Below are positions 33,204-42,241 of a stretch of DNA of 64,000 bases, piece by piece. The notes beneath the pieces were generated by a model that made no database searches, was not told where the DNA came from, and saw nothing but the letters and a program-made list of their open reading frames with translations. A program made the position numbers and the translations under genes. Position 1 is the stretch's first letter. Each line of letters starts with the position of its first letter. The DNA lies in assembly GCA_937894675.1 (NCBI GenBank), contig CALCQO010000024.1, positions 1-64,000 of the forward strand, written 5' to 3'. This stretch comes from an uncultured Clostridia bacterium (GTDB taxonomy: Bacteria; Bacillota; Clostridia; Christensenellales; Aristaeellaceae).

Positions 33204-33284
33204 ATATCTGATAAATGATAACGCTTTGTTTTGCGCAGACCTGGGGGATATGGTAAAATTACCCCCAAAGGGAGGGAAACATCC

Positions 33285-36200
33285 ATGCTTACGCTCATCT
33301 GCGGCCGGGTCAAACGGCTTTGGCCCTGCGTTCTGGAGGAAGTCCGCCAGGCGATGGCCGAAGGCCGCCCCTGCGCGGTGCTGGTGCCCGAGCAATACAC
33401 CCTCCAGGCGGAGCGGGACCTGATCCGGGACTTAAACCTCCCCGGTTTATTGGACATCAGCGTGCTGTCCCCCTCCCGGCTGCAGCAGCGCGTCTTTGAT
33501 ACCGCCGGCGCCAACGAGCGGGTGCGGCTGGACCAGAAGGGGCGGCGCGTCGCCGTGGCCCGGGCCCTTGGCGCCGCGAAGGATAACCTTGCCTACTACC
33601 GCCGCGCGGCGGACAAGATGGGCTTTATCACCGGCCTTGGGGACATTCTGGCCTCCTTCAAGGAGGAGGGCGTTACCCCCGATGAACTGGAGCAGGCCGC
33701 CGGCAAGGCGGGCGACGCGGTGACCGCCCTCAAGCTCAAGGACATGGCCCTGGTCATGCGCGCCTACGAGGACATCCTGGCCGGGCGTTTCGCCGACCAG
33801 GCGGACGTGCTGGCGGACATGCTGGCCCGCCTGCCCGCTAGCGGGCTCACCCGGGACGCCTCTGTTATCGTCTACGGTTTTGACATGCTCACCGCCCCCC
33901 TTCGCCAGACCGTCCGGGCGCTGGCTACCGCCTCCCCCCGGGTGCAGGTGCTGATGGTGACAGGCGCCCAGGGAGACCCGGACAGCGAGGCCTTCGCCCC
34001 GGTGCTCTCCAGCGTGAACCGCCTGTTGGCCGAGGCCAGGGAAGAAGGCATCCCCTGCGAGCTGCGTTTTCAGCCGCCCACGCCCCTGAACGCGCCGGAG
34101 GACATCGGGCATCTGGAACAGCATTTCCTGGCCTTCAAGCGCCCGCCTTATCAGGGGGACGCCCGCAGCGTGCGGCTGCTGGCCGCCCCCACCCCCTACG
34201 CCGAGGCGGAGTACGCCGCCCAGCAGGTAAAGCAGGCTTTGCTAACCGGCACGCCGCCGGAAAAAATCCTGGTGCTCATGGGCAGTCTGCAGCAGTACGG
34301 CAGCCTGGTGTACAGCCGCCTGCAGGCTTACGGCGTGCCCGCCTACCTGGCCATGAAGCGCCCCGTCATCACCCACGGCGCGGTGCGCCTGGTGCTGGGC
34401 GCCCTGCGCAGCGTAACCGCCGCCTACCAGACAGAAGCGGTGGAGGAAGTGATGCTCTCCGGCTTTTCGCCCCTCACCCAGCGGGAGGGCTGGCTGCTGC
34501 GCGCTTACGCCCGGGCCTACGGCATCAAGGGCAAGCAGTGGCTGTCCCCCTTTGACCGGGGCGGCGAGGGGGAGCGCGCCCAGGCGGAAGAGTTTCGGCT
34601 GCGCCTGATTGGCCCCCTGCGGCATCTGCACGCGTCTGTCAAGGAAGCGCGGGACGCCGCCCAGTCCATCGAGGGGGTGCTCGCCTTCCTGGAGGAAGTG
34701 GGCGCCTACGAAGCCATGGAGCGCCTGGAAGCGGATTTGATGGAGCGGGACATGCTCTCCGAAGCCTCCCAGAGCCGCCAGGTGTGGAAAAAGCTGATGG
34801 AAACCTTCGAGCAGATGCACCTGCTTTTGGGGGGCGAGCGCATCCCCATGGGCCGCTTTGCCCTGTGGCTGGAAGCCGCCCTGCAGGAGACGGAGGTCTC
34901 CGCCCTGCCCCCCCGCAGCGGCTGTGTGCAGCTGGGCGAAATCGGCAACCTGCTGCCCCACGACCCCCATGTGGTGCTGATGCTGGGGCTCAACGACGGG
35001 CTGATCGCCGCCTCCGAGGATGTACTTCTCAACGACCGGGAGCAGGAGCGCGCCGCCCAGGGTCTGGGCAAACAGCTGGGCCTGTCCGCCCGGGAGAAGG
35101 AACGTCTGCGCCTGTTGGACATCTGGAAAGCCCTCTCTTCGCCCACGGACAAGCTGCTGCTCAGTTTTTCTTTGGCCGAGGAAAACGGCACGGTGCTGCG
35201 GCCTCTGTCTCAATTAAAGGCCATCCGCGCCTTGCTGCCGGGGCTCACCCAGGAGGGCGGCGCCTTTTTCGCCGCCCAGGCTGCCCTGCCCCTGGCCCCC
35301 GCCCCGGCGCTGAGCCGCCTGGCCAGCCTGATGCGGGAGGAGGCCCTGCCGGAAACCTGGCAGGAGGCTTGGGCATTCCTCGCCGAAAACGAGGAATGGA
35401 AAACCAGGGCGGACATGGTGCTGCGCGCCGCCCGGGGGGACAAACTGCCCGAGCGGCTGCCCCAGGCTGACGCCCGCGCCTTGTACGACTGGGACAGCCT
35501 GTCCGCCTCCCGCATGGAATCCCACGCCAAATGCCCTTTCCTGCACTTTGTGGAATACGGCCTGCGCCCCCAGAAGGCCAAGGAGTGGAAGGTGGAGCGC
35601 CTGGACAGGGGCAGCTTCTACCACCAGGCCATGGAGGAGTTTTCCTATCTGGCCGCCCGCCACGGCGCCTGGCCGGACATCGACCGCCAGCAGTGCGAAA
35701 AGCTGATGGATCAAGCCCTCGCGCCCCTGACCGCTGCCTGGGACAACCTGCCCTACGGGGATTCCCCCCGGGCGAAGGCGTCCTCCAAACGGTATGTGGA
35801 AGCCTGCCGCCGCATGGCCTGGACGCTGACCAAGGGCATGCAGCAATCCCTCTTCCGGGTTCAGGAGGCGGAACTGTCCTTTGGCGAGGCCGGCGGGCTG
35901 CAGCCAATTGTGCTTACGCTGCCCGACGGCAGCCTGGTGCGGGTGACGGGCAAAATTGACCGGGTGGACAAGGGCGAGATGGACGGCCGGCAGTACCTGC
36001 GCATTGTGGATTACAAGAGCGGCAAAAGCTATTTTGACCCCACCGATGTCTACGCGGGGCTCCAACTGCAGCTGCTCATCTACATGGACGCCCTGCTGGA
36101 GCAGTTTCCGGATGCTGTGCCCGCCGGGCTTTTCTATCAGAAGGTGGAGGATCCCCTGCTGAAAAAGGAGGAGGACATCTCCGAGGAGGCGGCGGAAAGC

Positions 36201-36590
36201 GAGGTCACCAAGGAACTGCGCCTGAAGGGAATTGCCCTTAATGACGCCGACATCTTCCGCATGATGGACGGGGGCGACCCGCCCATCACCCTGGCGAAAA
36301 TGTTCAAGCCAAACGGCGAGCCCTACGCCAACGCCCCCCTGGTAACCCGGGAGGAACTTAACAACCTGCTGGCCTTCGCCCGCCGCCGGGCGGCGGACAT
36401 TGCCCACAGCATCCGCAAGGGGCACATCCAGGCGGCCCCTGTCACCGACAAGCAGGGCAGCGGTCCCTGCGCCTACTGCGAGTACGCGGGCATCTGCCGC
36501 CGCGACCCCATGACCAGCGCCCGGATGAACCGGGTGAAGCAGAAAATGAAGCTGCGGGAACTGATCGAAGAAACAGGCAAAGGACAGTAG
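33285..36590 (+). CDS. addB: ATP-dependent helicase/nuclease subunit AddB
   Basis: The 1101-residue protein is the B subunit of the AddAB double-strand-break repair nuclease. The C-terminal nuclease motif IVDYKSGK (D909-K911) is present, as are the four iron-sulfur cysteines: Cys750 (KCPFLHF), then Cys1062, Cys1065 and Cys1071 with the expected C-x2-C-x5-C spacing. The N-terminal P-loop is missing: where B. subtilis AddB has GRSGSGKT this protein has GRVKRLWP. The ATG at 33285 has AAAGGGAGGG upstream and a TG-extended TAAAAT -10 at 33254-33259. Unusually, addA does not follow; a PPK2 gene does. Confidence 0.93.
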   Translation: MLTLICGRVKRLWPCVLEEVRQAMAEGRPCAVLVPEQYTLQAERDLIRDLNLPGLLDISVLSPSRLQQRVFDTAGANERVRLDQKGRRVAVARALGAAKDNLAYYRRAADKMGFITGLGDILASFKEEGVTPDELEQAAGKAGDAVTALKLKDMALVMRAYEDILAGRFADQADVLADMLARLPASGLTRDASVIVYGFDMLTAPLRQTVRALATASPRVQVLMVTGAQGDPDSEAFAPVLSSVNRLLAEAREEGIPCELRFQPPTPLNAPEDIGHLEQHFLAFKRPPYQGDARSVRLLAAPTPYAEAEYAAQQVKQALLTGTPPEKILVLMGSLQQYGSLVYSRLQAYGVPAYLAMKRPVITHGAVRLVLGALRSVTAAYQTEAVEEVMLSGFSPLTQREGWLLRAYARAYGIKGKQWLSPFDRGGEGERAQAEEFRLRLIGPLRHLHASVKEARDAAQSIEGVLAFLEEVGAYEAMERLEADLMERDMLSEASQSRQVWKKLMETFEQMHLLLGGERIPMGRFALWLEAALQETEVSALPPRSGCVQLGEIGNLLPHDPHVVLMLGLNDGLIAASEDVLLNDREQERAAQGLGKQLGLSAREKERLRLLDIWKALSSPTDKLLLSFSLAEENGTVLRPLSQLKAIRALLPGLTQEGGAFFAAQAALPLAPAPALSRLASLMREEALPETWQEAWAFLAENEEWKTRADMVLRAARGDKLPERLPQADARALYDWDSLSASRMESHAKCPFLHFVEYGLRPQKAKEWKVERLDRGSFYHQAMEEFSYLAARHGAWPDIDRQQCEKLMDQALAPLTAAWDNLPYGDSPRAKASSKRYVEACRRMAWTLTKGMQQSLFRVQEAELSFGEAGGLQPIVLTLPDGSLVRVTGKIDRVDKGEMDGRQYLRIVDYKSGKSYFDPTDVYAGLQLQLLIYMDALLEQFPDAVPAGLFYQKVEDPLLKKEEDISEEAAESEVTKELRLKGIALNDADIFRMMDGGDPPITLAKMFKPNGEPYANAPLVTREELNNLLAFARRRAADIAHSIRKGHIQAAPVTDKQGSGPCAYCEYAGICRRDPMTSARMNRVKQKMKLRELIEETGKGQ

Positions 36591-36617
36591 CGCCTGGGCC
36601 TTATCGCCCCGTCCGCC

Positions 36618-36647
36618 TTGTCTGGCGCTTTGCCCCGGTGGTACAAT
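36618..36647 (+). promoter_or_regulatory. promoter of the PPK2 gene
   Basis: TTGTCT (36618-36623) and TACAAT (36642-36647) are 18 bp apart, 25 nt before the ATG. Confidence 0.6.
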
Positions 36648-36672
36648 AGGAAAAAGAAAAGAGGGATTTTTT

Positions 36673-37536
36673 ATGGAGATTGAACGTTATCAAGTCAAAG
36701 AAAACCAGAAAGTAAAATTGGAAGATTTTTCCACCAAGCGGGATGCGAAGGTAGACCGGGACGAGGTGGAGCGCAAGTGGATGCCAGGCAACATCGCCAA
36801 AATGGCGGAGCTGCAGGAAAAGCTCTATGCCGAGAACACCACCTCCCTGCTGATCGTGTTCCAGGCCATGGACGCCGCCGGCAAGGACGGCGCCATCAAG
36901 CATGTGATGAAGGGCTTCAACCCCCAGGGGGTGCAGGTGGCCAGCTTCAAGGTGCCCTCCAGCGAGGAGAACGACCACGACTATCTGTGGCGCATCCACC
37001 GCCAGGTGCCCCGCCGGGGCGAAATCGGCATCTTCAACCGCTCCCACTACGAGGATGTGCTGGTTTCCCGCGTGCACGACCTGGTGGTCAAGTCCCAGCT
37101 GCCCCCGGAGCTGATTACCGAGGATATCTGGCAGCAGCGCTACCGCCAGATCCGCGATTACGAGCGGTATCTGACGGAAAACGGCACCGTCATCCTGAAG
37201 TTCTTCCTGCATGTCTCCAAGGACGAGCAGAAGGAGCGGCTGCTGGAGCGCATCAACGACCCGGAGAAGAACTGGAAGTTCTCCCCCTCGGACACCCATG
37301 AGCGCACCTATTGGGACAAATACATGCAGGCCTACGAGCACATGCTGTCGGAAACATCCACCGAAAAGGCCCCCTGGTATGTGCTGCCCGCCGACAACAA
37401 GTGGTACACCCGCTTCCTGGTGTCCGAAATCATCCTGCAGAAGATGAAGGAAATCGATCCCCAGTTCCCCACCCTGCCCAAGGAAGTGGCGGCGGAAATG
37501 GACAACATCCGCAAAATCCTGGAAGAAGAGGCGTAA
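36673..37536 (+). CDS. polyphosphate kinase 2 family protein
   Basis: The 287-residue protein is a single-domain PPK2: Walker A AMDAAGKDGAIKHV (about residues 65-78), the Asp/lid region, and Walker B-like FNRSHYEDVLVSRVH (about 122-136). The FNRSHYEDVLV form is typical of class III enzymes, which phosphorylate AMP and ADP with polyphosphate. It would use stored polyphosphate to recharge nucleotides in the cytoplasm. It precedes a DUF5655 gene by 4 bp, and a Pho regulon lies 7 kb downstream, but no Pho box precedes it. Confidence 0.92.
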   Translation: MEIERYQVKENQKVKLEDFSTKRDAKVDRDEVERKWMPGNIAKMAELQEKLYAENTTSLLIVFQAMDAAGKDGAIKHVMKGFNPQGVQVASFKVPSSEENDHDYLWRIHRQVPRRGEIGIFNRSHYEDVLVSRVHDLVVKSQLPPELITEDIWQQRYRQIRDYERYLTENGTVILKFFLHVSKDEQKERLLERINDPEKNWKFSPSDTHERTYWDKYMQAYEHMLSETSTEKAPWYVLPADNKWYTRFLVSEIILQKMKEIDPQFPTLPKEVAAEMDNIRKILEEEA

Positions 37537-37540
37537 GGGC

Positions 37541-37966
37541 GTGTACAGCGGCTTTGCGCCGGGAGGCTGGGCGGGGGACACCCATCTGCCCTACATCCCC
37601 TGGGAGGCGGAGGTATTCTTTGACGGCAAACCCGAGGAGCGGGCGCTGTACGGCGCCTTCGCCGCCTGGTTTGCCGGCTTGGTGCCGCCCTGCCGTATGC
37701 AGGTGCACAAGACCCAGATCAGTTTCTACTTGAAAACCGGTTTCTGCTTTGTCTCCATGCCCTACAGCCGCAGGAAGGGATGGCCCAAACACTGCCTGGT
37801 TGTCAGCCTTGGCCTGAAGCGGGATTTGGACAGCCCCCGGCTGATTGCCAAAGCCCACCCCACCCTCAAGCGGTGGACCTGCCATACCCTGTTGTGGGAG
37901 GAAAGCCAGCTGGATGAGGAACTGGCCGGATGGGTTCAGGAAGCGGCAAGGGAGGCGGAGGGATAA
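37541..37966 (+). CDS. DUF5655-domain protein
   Basis: This 141-residue soluble protein, starting at a GTG 4 bp after the PPK2 stop, resembles DUF5655: a central QVHKTQISFYLKTGFCFVSMP stretch and a C-terminal strand-helix (DSPRLIAKAHPTLKRWTCHTLL). The function is unknown; related domains occur with HsdR-like or transport proteins. Its stop overlaps the start of the phosphoesterase gene (TAATG), so the three genes are translationally linked. Confidence 0.7.
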   Translation: MYSGFAPGGWAGDTHLPYIPWEAEVFFDGKPEERALYGAFAAWFAGLVPPCRMQVHKTQISFYLKTGFCFVSMPYSRRKGWPKHCLVVSLGLKRDLDSPRLIAKAHPTLKRWTCHTLLWEESQLDEELAGWVQEAAREAEG

Positions 37967-38730
37967 TGCATTTACTCTTTGTGGGGGACACCCACGGCAC
38001 CCAGCATCTGGACAAGATTAAAAACATGCTGCCCCAGCTGGACATAGGCCCCCGGGACGCCATCATCCACTGCGGCGACATCGGCGTGGCTTGGATGGGG
38101 GAGGAGGACGACGCCCTGCGCTTCTGGCGCTCCCTTCCCTGCCGGGTGCTGGTGTGCCTTGGCAACCACGAGAACTTTGCCTGGGTGCGGCGCCAGCCCC
38201 TGGTTACCCGCCACGGCTGCCAGGGCTACTGGCTGGGGGGCGAGGTGTTCGCGCCCCTGCCAGGGGAAACGGCGCGCCTGGGGGGCAAGAGCCTGTGGTT
38301 CTACCCCGGCGGTTATTCCATCGATTTTGCCTTCCGCCGCCCCGGCTTTTCCATCTATAACGACGAACTGCTGCCCACCACTCAGGCAAACGCCATCATC
38401 GACCGCTTCCTGCGCCGTAAAGGGGCGGACTATATTATCAGCCACGACGGGCCCCGTTCCTTCATCACCCGCAACTTCGGCTTTCCCATCGGCCCCCCTT
38501 CCCGGGACTACTGGAACCTGATGGGGGAGGAGGAGGGCGCCCGCGCCCACCCCGCCTTTGTGCTGGACGCCATCGCCCAACGGGAGGACAAGTTTGGCCG
38601 CTGGTACTTTGGCCACCACCACCGGGACGCGGCGGAGGGCAGCATGCGCTGCCTGTGGAACCAGGCGGTGCTGGAGGATACCCTGACAGGCGGCATCGAC
38701 GTGGTGGACCTGCCAATCGCCATGGCTTGA
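37966..38730 (+). CDS. calcineurin-like metallophosphoesterase
   Basis: The 254-residue protein has the metal-binding motifs in order: GDTHG (residue 7), CGDIG, GNHE, ISHDGP and GHHH. This is the full set for a two-metal phosphoesterase. Substrate unknown. The ATG at 37966 overlaps the previous stop and leaves the first motif at the very N-terminus, as usual for the family. A strong bidirectional terminator follows. Confidence 0.88.
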   Translation: MHLLFVGDTHGTQHLDKIKNMLPQLDIGPRDAIIHCGDIGVAWMGEEDDALRFWRSLPCRVLVCLGNHENFAWVRRQPLVTRHGCQGYWLGGEVFAPLPGETARLGGKSLWFYPGGYSIDFAFRRPGFSIYNDELLPTTQANAIIDRFLRRKGADYIISHDGPRSFITRNFGFPIGPPSRDYWNLMGEEEGARAHPAFVLDAIAQREDKFGRWYFGHHHRDAAEGSMRCLWNQAVLEDTLTGGIDVVDLPIAMA

Positions 38731-38752
38731 TGTTTCCCTAGAAAAGAGCATG

Positions 38753-38788
38753 AAAAAACCGGCTCCGTGTAAGCGGAGCCGGTTTTTT
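38753..38788. terminator. bidirectional intrinsic terminator
   Basis: 15-bp stem AAAAAACCGGCTCCG / CGGAGCCGGTTTTTT with a 6-nt loop between convergent genes. Confidence 0.92.
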
Positions 38789-38793
38789 GCTGT

Positions 38794-39360
38794 TCAGTAG
38801 CCCAGTTCTTCCCCAATCAGTATCACCTTGATGCGGCCGGGGATGGAGGAGCGGCGGGTGATGACAATCTGGCTGCACAGGGTATCGGGAACCAAACAGT
38901 CGCTGCATCTGCCCGACACGGCGCAGGGGGTTTTTCTGTCAAGGCGCAGGGCGTTGGGCGGGGTGGCCATGTTGTGGGCGCGCTGCAGGGCGCTTTCCCG
39001 ATCGGGGGCCAGCTTGTTCATGCCCGCCAGGATGATTACCTGCCGGGGCCCGAAGCATAAAAAGGCGACCCGATTGCCCCGGTTGTCGATGTTGACAAGT
39101 TCCCCGTCCAAAGTGATGGCGTTGGTGCCCATGAAGAAGGTATCGCAGCCAATGACCTGGGCGTACAGAGCGCGCTGCTCCTCGGGCGTCTTTGGGAGTT
39201 CCCGGTCAATCAGCTGGTAGGGGCCTTTGTGCAGGGCGTCCATCAACCCCGTTTCCTTTACCGTCATCGAGCCGCCCCAGGCCACCGCGGCGCCCGCTTC
39301 CATCAGGGACAAGGCTTTGGCCACCGCCTCCTGGCGGGTGGGGCAGTAATATCCCTCCAT
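38794..39360 (-). CDS. LUD-domain (lactate-utilization-like) protein, N-terminus cut off by a frameshift
   Basis: The 188-residue frame covers the LUD/DUF162 core (MEGYYCPTRQEAVAKALSLMEAG, WGGSMTVKETGL, FFMGTNAITLDGELVNIDNRGNRVAF) with cysteines in GRCSDCLVPDTLC near the C-terminus. The family includes LutB/LutC-like proteins, but this one-domain clostridial type has no settled role. The ATG at 39360 lacks a ribosome binding site. The true start is probably at 39430 in another frame (see next entry), so this gene is either broken or read by slippage at a run of seven A. Confidence 0.8.
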   Translation of the reverse strand: MEGYYCPTRQEAVAKALSLMEAGAAVAWGGSMTVKETGLMDALHKGPYQLIDRELPKTPEEQRALYAQVIGCDTFFMGTNAITLDGELVNIDNRGNRVAFLCFGPRQVIILAGMNKLAPDRESALQRAHNMATPPNALRLDRKTPCAVSGRCSDCLVPDTLCSQIVITRRSSIPGRIKVILIGEELGY

Positions 39361-39430
39361 CTGCCGCTTCTTCAGGTTTTTTTATGACGGTTGCCGCCGC
39401 GTTTTCGAAATACCGCTCTTTGGGCTGCAT
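39361..39430 (-). other. out-of-frame N-terminal segment of the LUD-domain gene
   Basis: A strong site (GGGGAGGAAGCC) precedes an ATG at 39430 that encodes MQPKERYFENAAATVIKK, then leaves the family reading frame at a run of seven A (39377-39383). Removing one A gives ...TVIKNLKKRQMEGYYCPT, which continues smoothly into the main frame and matches the usual start of this family. Confidence 0.75.
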
Positions 39431-39442
39431 GGCTTCCTCCCC

Positions 39443-40192
39443 TTATAGAACAATCTCCAGCTCCACCGGGCAATGGTCGCTGCCCAGGATCTGGTCGTGG
39501 ATTTTGGCATCCTTCACCTTGCCCCGGATGTCATCGGACACCACAAAGTAGTCGATGCGCCAGCCGGTGTTGTTAGCCCGGGCGTTGCCAAAGTAGGACC
39601 ACCATGTGTACTGGATTTTATCGGGGTACTTCTCGCGGAAGGTGTCCACAAAGCCCGCGCCCAATAGTTCGGTCATCTTGCCCCGTTCCTCGTAGGAAAA
39701 GCCGGGGTTGCCAATATTGGAGCGGGCGTTCTTGATGTCGATTTCCTGATGGGCCACATTCAAATCCCCGCAGTAGATGACGGGCTTTTCCTGTTTCAGC
39801 CCGCTCAGGTAGGCGCGCATGTCGTCCTCAAAGCCCATGCGGTAGTCGATGCGCTTGAGCCCTGGCTGGGCGTTGGGCACATAGCAGTTCACCAGCACAA
39901 ATTTCGGGTAGTGCAGCGCCATCACCCGGCCCTCGTCGTTGTGGCCGTCGCCTATGCCAAGCACGATGCGATCGGGCGCTTCCCTGCAGAACACGGCGGT
40001 GCCCGAGTAGCCTTTCTTCACGGCGCTGTGATAGAAGGCGTAGTAGCCCTCGGGGGCGAAGTCCGCCTGGCCTTCCTGCATCTTGGTTTCCTGCAGGCAG
40101 AAAAAATCCGCGTCCAGGGCGTGGAAATGCTCCTCAAAGTTCTTTTTCAGCACGGCGCGGAAGCCGTTGACATTCCAGGAAATCAGTCTCAT
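39443..40192 (-). CDS. xth: exodeoxyribonuclease III (AP endonuclease family)
   Basis: The 249-residue enzyme repairs abasic sites and blocked 3' ends. The endonuclease/exonuclease/phosphatase motifs are complete: ISWNVNGFRA at the start, LQETKMQ (metal Glu), YCGDLNVAH, and the final GSDHCPVELEI with the catalytic Asp-His. The ATG at 40192, preceded by AAGGAG, is a better start than the one nine codons upstream. It starts 1 bp after the stop of the upstream MFS gene. Confidence 0.95.
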   Translation of the reverse strand: MRLISWNVNGFRAVLKKNFEEHFHALDADFFCLQETKMQEGQADFAPEGYYAFYHSAVKKGYSGTAVFCREAPDRIVLGIGDGHNDEGRVMALHYPKFVLVNCYVPNAQPGLKRIDYRMGFEDDMRAYLSGLKQEKPVIYCGDLNVAHQEIDIKNARSNIGNPGFSYEERGKMTELLGAGFVDTFREKYPDKIQYTWWSYFGNARANNTGWRIDYFVVSDDIRGKVKDAKIHDQILGSDHCPVELEIVL

Positions 40193-40193
40193 A

Positions 40194-41462
40194 TCATTCT
40201 CCTTGCGGTGTTTCTGCATGCAGCTGCCTGTGGAGCCCTATGGCGATAAAGATGGCGCACAGCGCCACAGCGCCGCTGAGCAGCAGCGGCAGGACGCGGT
40301 TCATTTTGCTCAGCCAACCGGACAGAAGGCCGAAGGGGGCGGACACCATCGGGCACAGCATAAAGGCGAAGCTGAGCATGCGGGCGCGCTCCTCTTCCTC
40401 CAGGGTGCTGGTTAGCAATGTGTTGGTTAAGGGAATCAGGATGGACAGCGCCAGCGCTTCCATCAGGGTGCCGATGACCAAGGGGCCCATGGCCTTGGCG
40501 GGCAGCAGGGCGTACATCAGGTTCACCGCCACATACAGCATCAAAGACATCAGCAGCGGGTTGCGGTAGCGGTCCAGGCGCAGCCGGGGGGAGATGAAAA
40601 AAGCGCAGGCCAGCATCACCATGGAGCGCAATGTGCTGAACAGGGACAGGGTTTCATCGGGGATCAGCAGCCTGTCCGTCACGAACAGAGGCCAGAAGTT
40701 GTCGTTGACGTTCTTGATAATCAGATAGCAGGCCATCAGCGCCATGCTGAGCAGGATGCGGCGGTTTTTCAGCATGCGGCCCAGCAGGTCTTGGCTGTCC
40801 CACAGCCGTTTGAGTACGCTGATGTCTCTGGTTTCAGCCATGCGCCGCTTGGCGATGGTGGTGTCGTAGCTGCGGGTGTAAAGCAGAATGTTCTTGGCCA
40901 CCATGGACACAAACATCACCAGGTACAGCGCCCGCATAGTGGGCACGACGGTGAATTTTTTCACGAACAGATAGGCGATGGGCGCCACGAACCCCGACAG
41001 CAGGGTGGCGATATTGGTCAGGGAGTACAGGTGCAGCAGGTGATCCCGCTGGGCGTCCTCCACCAGGATCAATGTGTAGCTGACATTGCTGATGCGCCAC
41101 ATGCCGTTGAGCAGCGCGGCGGGCACAAACCACCAGAAGTTCTGGGCGAAGGCCCAGATGAGGGAGGGCACCGCCCAGCAGGCCATGTCAAAGAGGAACA
41201 GGCTTTTACGGCGGCTCAGCTTGTCCGCCACCACCCCGCCAAAGAGGGAGGAAACCATCTGGGACAAGAGCCCCAGGGTGGTGATGATGCCCACTTCAAA
41301 CGGGGACATGCCCAGGGCCGCCATGTAGATGGCCACAAAGGGGGTGAACAGGCTGGAGGGGATGCCGAAAAAGGGCTCCGTCAGCAGCGCGATGCGCTGG
41401 TTGCCCCGCACCTGGAACAGGGTGTCAAGAAGTGGGTTGGAAAAACGCCGTTTTGTATTCAA
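40194..41462 (-). CDS. MFS transporter
   Basis: The 422-residue protein has about twelve hydrophobic segments and the MFS loop 2-3 motif (GGVVADKLSRRKSLFLFD, about residues 74-91). Two halves are joined by a cytoplasmic loop rich in Arg/Lys (AKRRMAETRDISVLKRLWDSQ). Substrate unknown. It starts 8 bp after the TauE/SafE gene and is followed after 1 bp by exonuclease III, so the three are probably one transcript. Confidence 0.88.
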   Translation of the reverse strand: MNTKRRFSNPLLDTLFQVRGNQRIALLTEPFFGIPSSLFTPFVAIYMAALGMSPFEVGIITTLGLLSQMVSSLFGGVVADKLSRRKSLFLFDMACWAVPSLIWAFAQNFWWFVPAALLNGMWRISNVSYTLILVEDAQRDHLLHLYSLTNIATLLSGFVAPIAYLFVKKFTVVPTMRALYLVMFVSMVAKNILLYTRSYDTTIAKRRMAETRDISVLKRLWDSQDLLGRMLKNRRILLSMALMACYLIIKNVNDNFWPLFVTDRLLIPDETLSLFSTLRSMVMLACAFFISPRLRLDRYRNPLLMSLMLYVAVNLMYALLPAKAMGPLVIGTLMEALALSILIPLTNTLLTSTLEEEERARMLSFAFMLCPMVSAPFGLLSGWLSKMNRVLPLLLSGAVALCAIFIAIGLHRQLHAETPQGE

Positions 41463-41470
41463 TTTCTACC

Positions 41471-42241
41471 TTACATAAATACGTCGTACGCCATCTTGGC
41501 AATCAGCAGACCCAGCACCACAATCAGCAGCGCCCGAATGATTTTGGAGCCCTTCTTGATGGCCAGATTGCTGCCCAGGTAGTTGCCCAGGATGCCGAAG
41601 GCCGCCGCGGGCAGCGCCAGGGAGTAGAGCACCTTGCCCTGGGAAATCAGGCTGACCAGCGCCCCCACATTGCTGCCCAGGTTGACAAGCCGCGCGGCGC
41701 CGGCGGCGTTCAATGCCTCCATGCCGATGAGGGACACAAACAGCAGCTGCAAAAAGGTGCCCGTGCCCGGGCCTACCAGCCCGTCGTAGATGCCCACCAC
41801 CAGGCCGATGCAGAAACAGGTGATGATCATGTACTTTTCCGGCACCCGCTGTTTGGGGGTGAGGGCGTCCTTGTTCATCAGCACAAACACGGCGATGATG
41901 GGCAGGGCGATGAGCACGGCGATGCGCACCGTCTGCTCGGGGATGACGGTAAACAGATGGGCGCCCATCCAGCTGCCCGGCAGGGAGCCTGCCAGGGCGG
42001 CCAGCCCCAGCTTCCAGGGGATGTACTGCTTGCGGGCGTAGTTGCCTGTGGCTACCGCGGTGCCCCAGAAAGCGCCCATTTTGTTGGTGCCCGCCGCCAG
42101 CCAGGGGGGCAGCCCCGCGGCGTAGTAGGCGGGCAGGGAAATCAGCCCGCCGCCGCCGGCGATGGAGTCGATAAACCCGGCCAGAAAAACCATGGCGCAT
42201 ACGAATACATAGGTCCAGAAGCTCAGTTCCATGCTCAGCAC
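41471..42241 (-). CDS. TSUP-family (TauE/SafE) membrane permease
   Basis: The 256-residue protein has eight or so membrane segments and the TSUP pattern, with two related stretches: GFIDSIAGGGGLISLPAYYAAGLPP near the N-terminus and GIYDGLVGPGTGTFLQLLFV in the middle. Family members carry sulfite, sulfoacetate or similar anions. A GTG at 42241 has AGGA at good spacing; the ATG three codons later (42232) is the alternative. First gene of a run with the MFS and exonuclease genes. Confidence 0.87.
   Translation of the reverse strand: MLSMELSFWTYVFVCAMVFLAGFIDSIAGGGGLISLPAYYAAGLPPWLAAGTNKMGAFWGTAVATGNYARKQYIPWKLGLAALAGSLPGSWMGAHLFTVIPEQTVRIAVLIALPIIAVFVLMNKDALTPKQRVPEKYMIITCFCIGLVVGIYDGLVGPGTGTFLQLLFVSLIGMEALNAAGAARLVNLGSNVGALVSLISQGKVLYSLALPAAAFGILGNYLGSNLAIKKGSKIIRALLIVVLGLLIAKMAYDVFM

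Noticed and set aside
36673..42241. Anti-phage defence island between addB and fic
   Set aside because: PPK2, DUF5655, phosphoesterase, LUD, exonuclease III and transporters do not match a defence gene set, and no nuclease/helicase pair of that kind is present.
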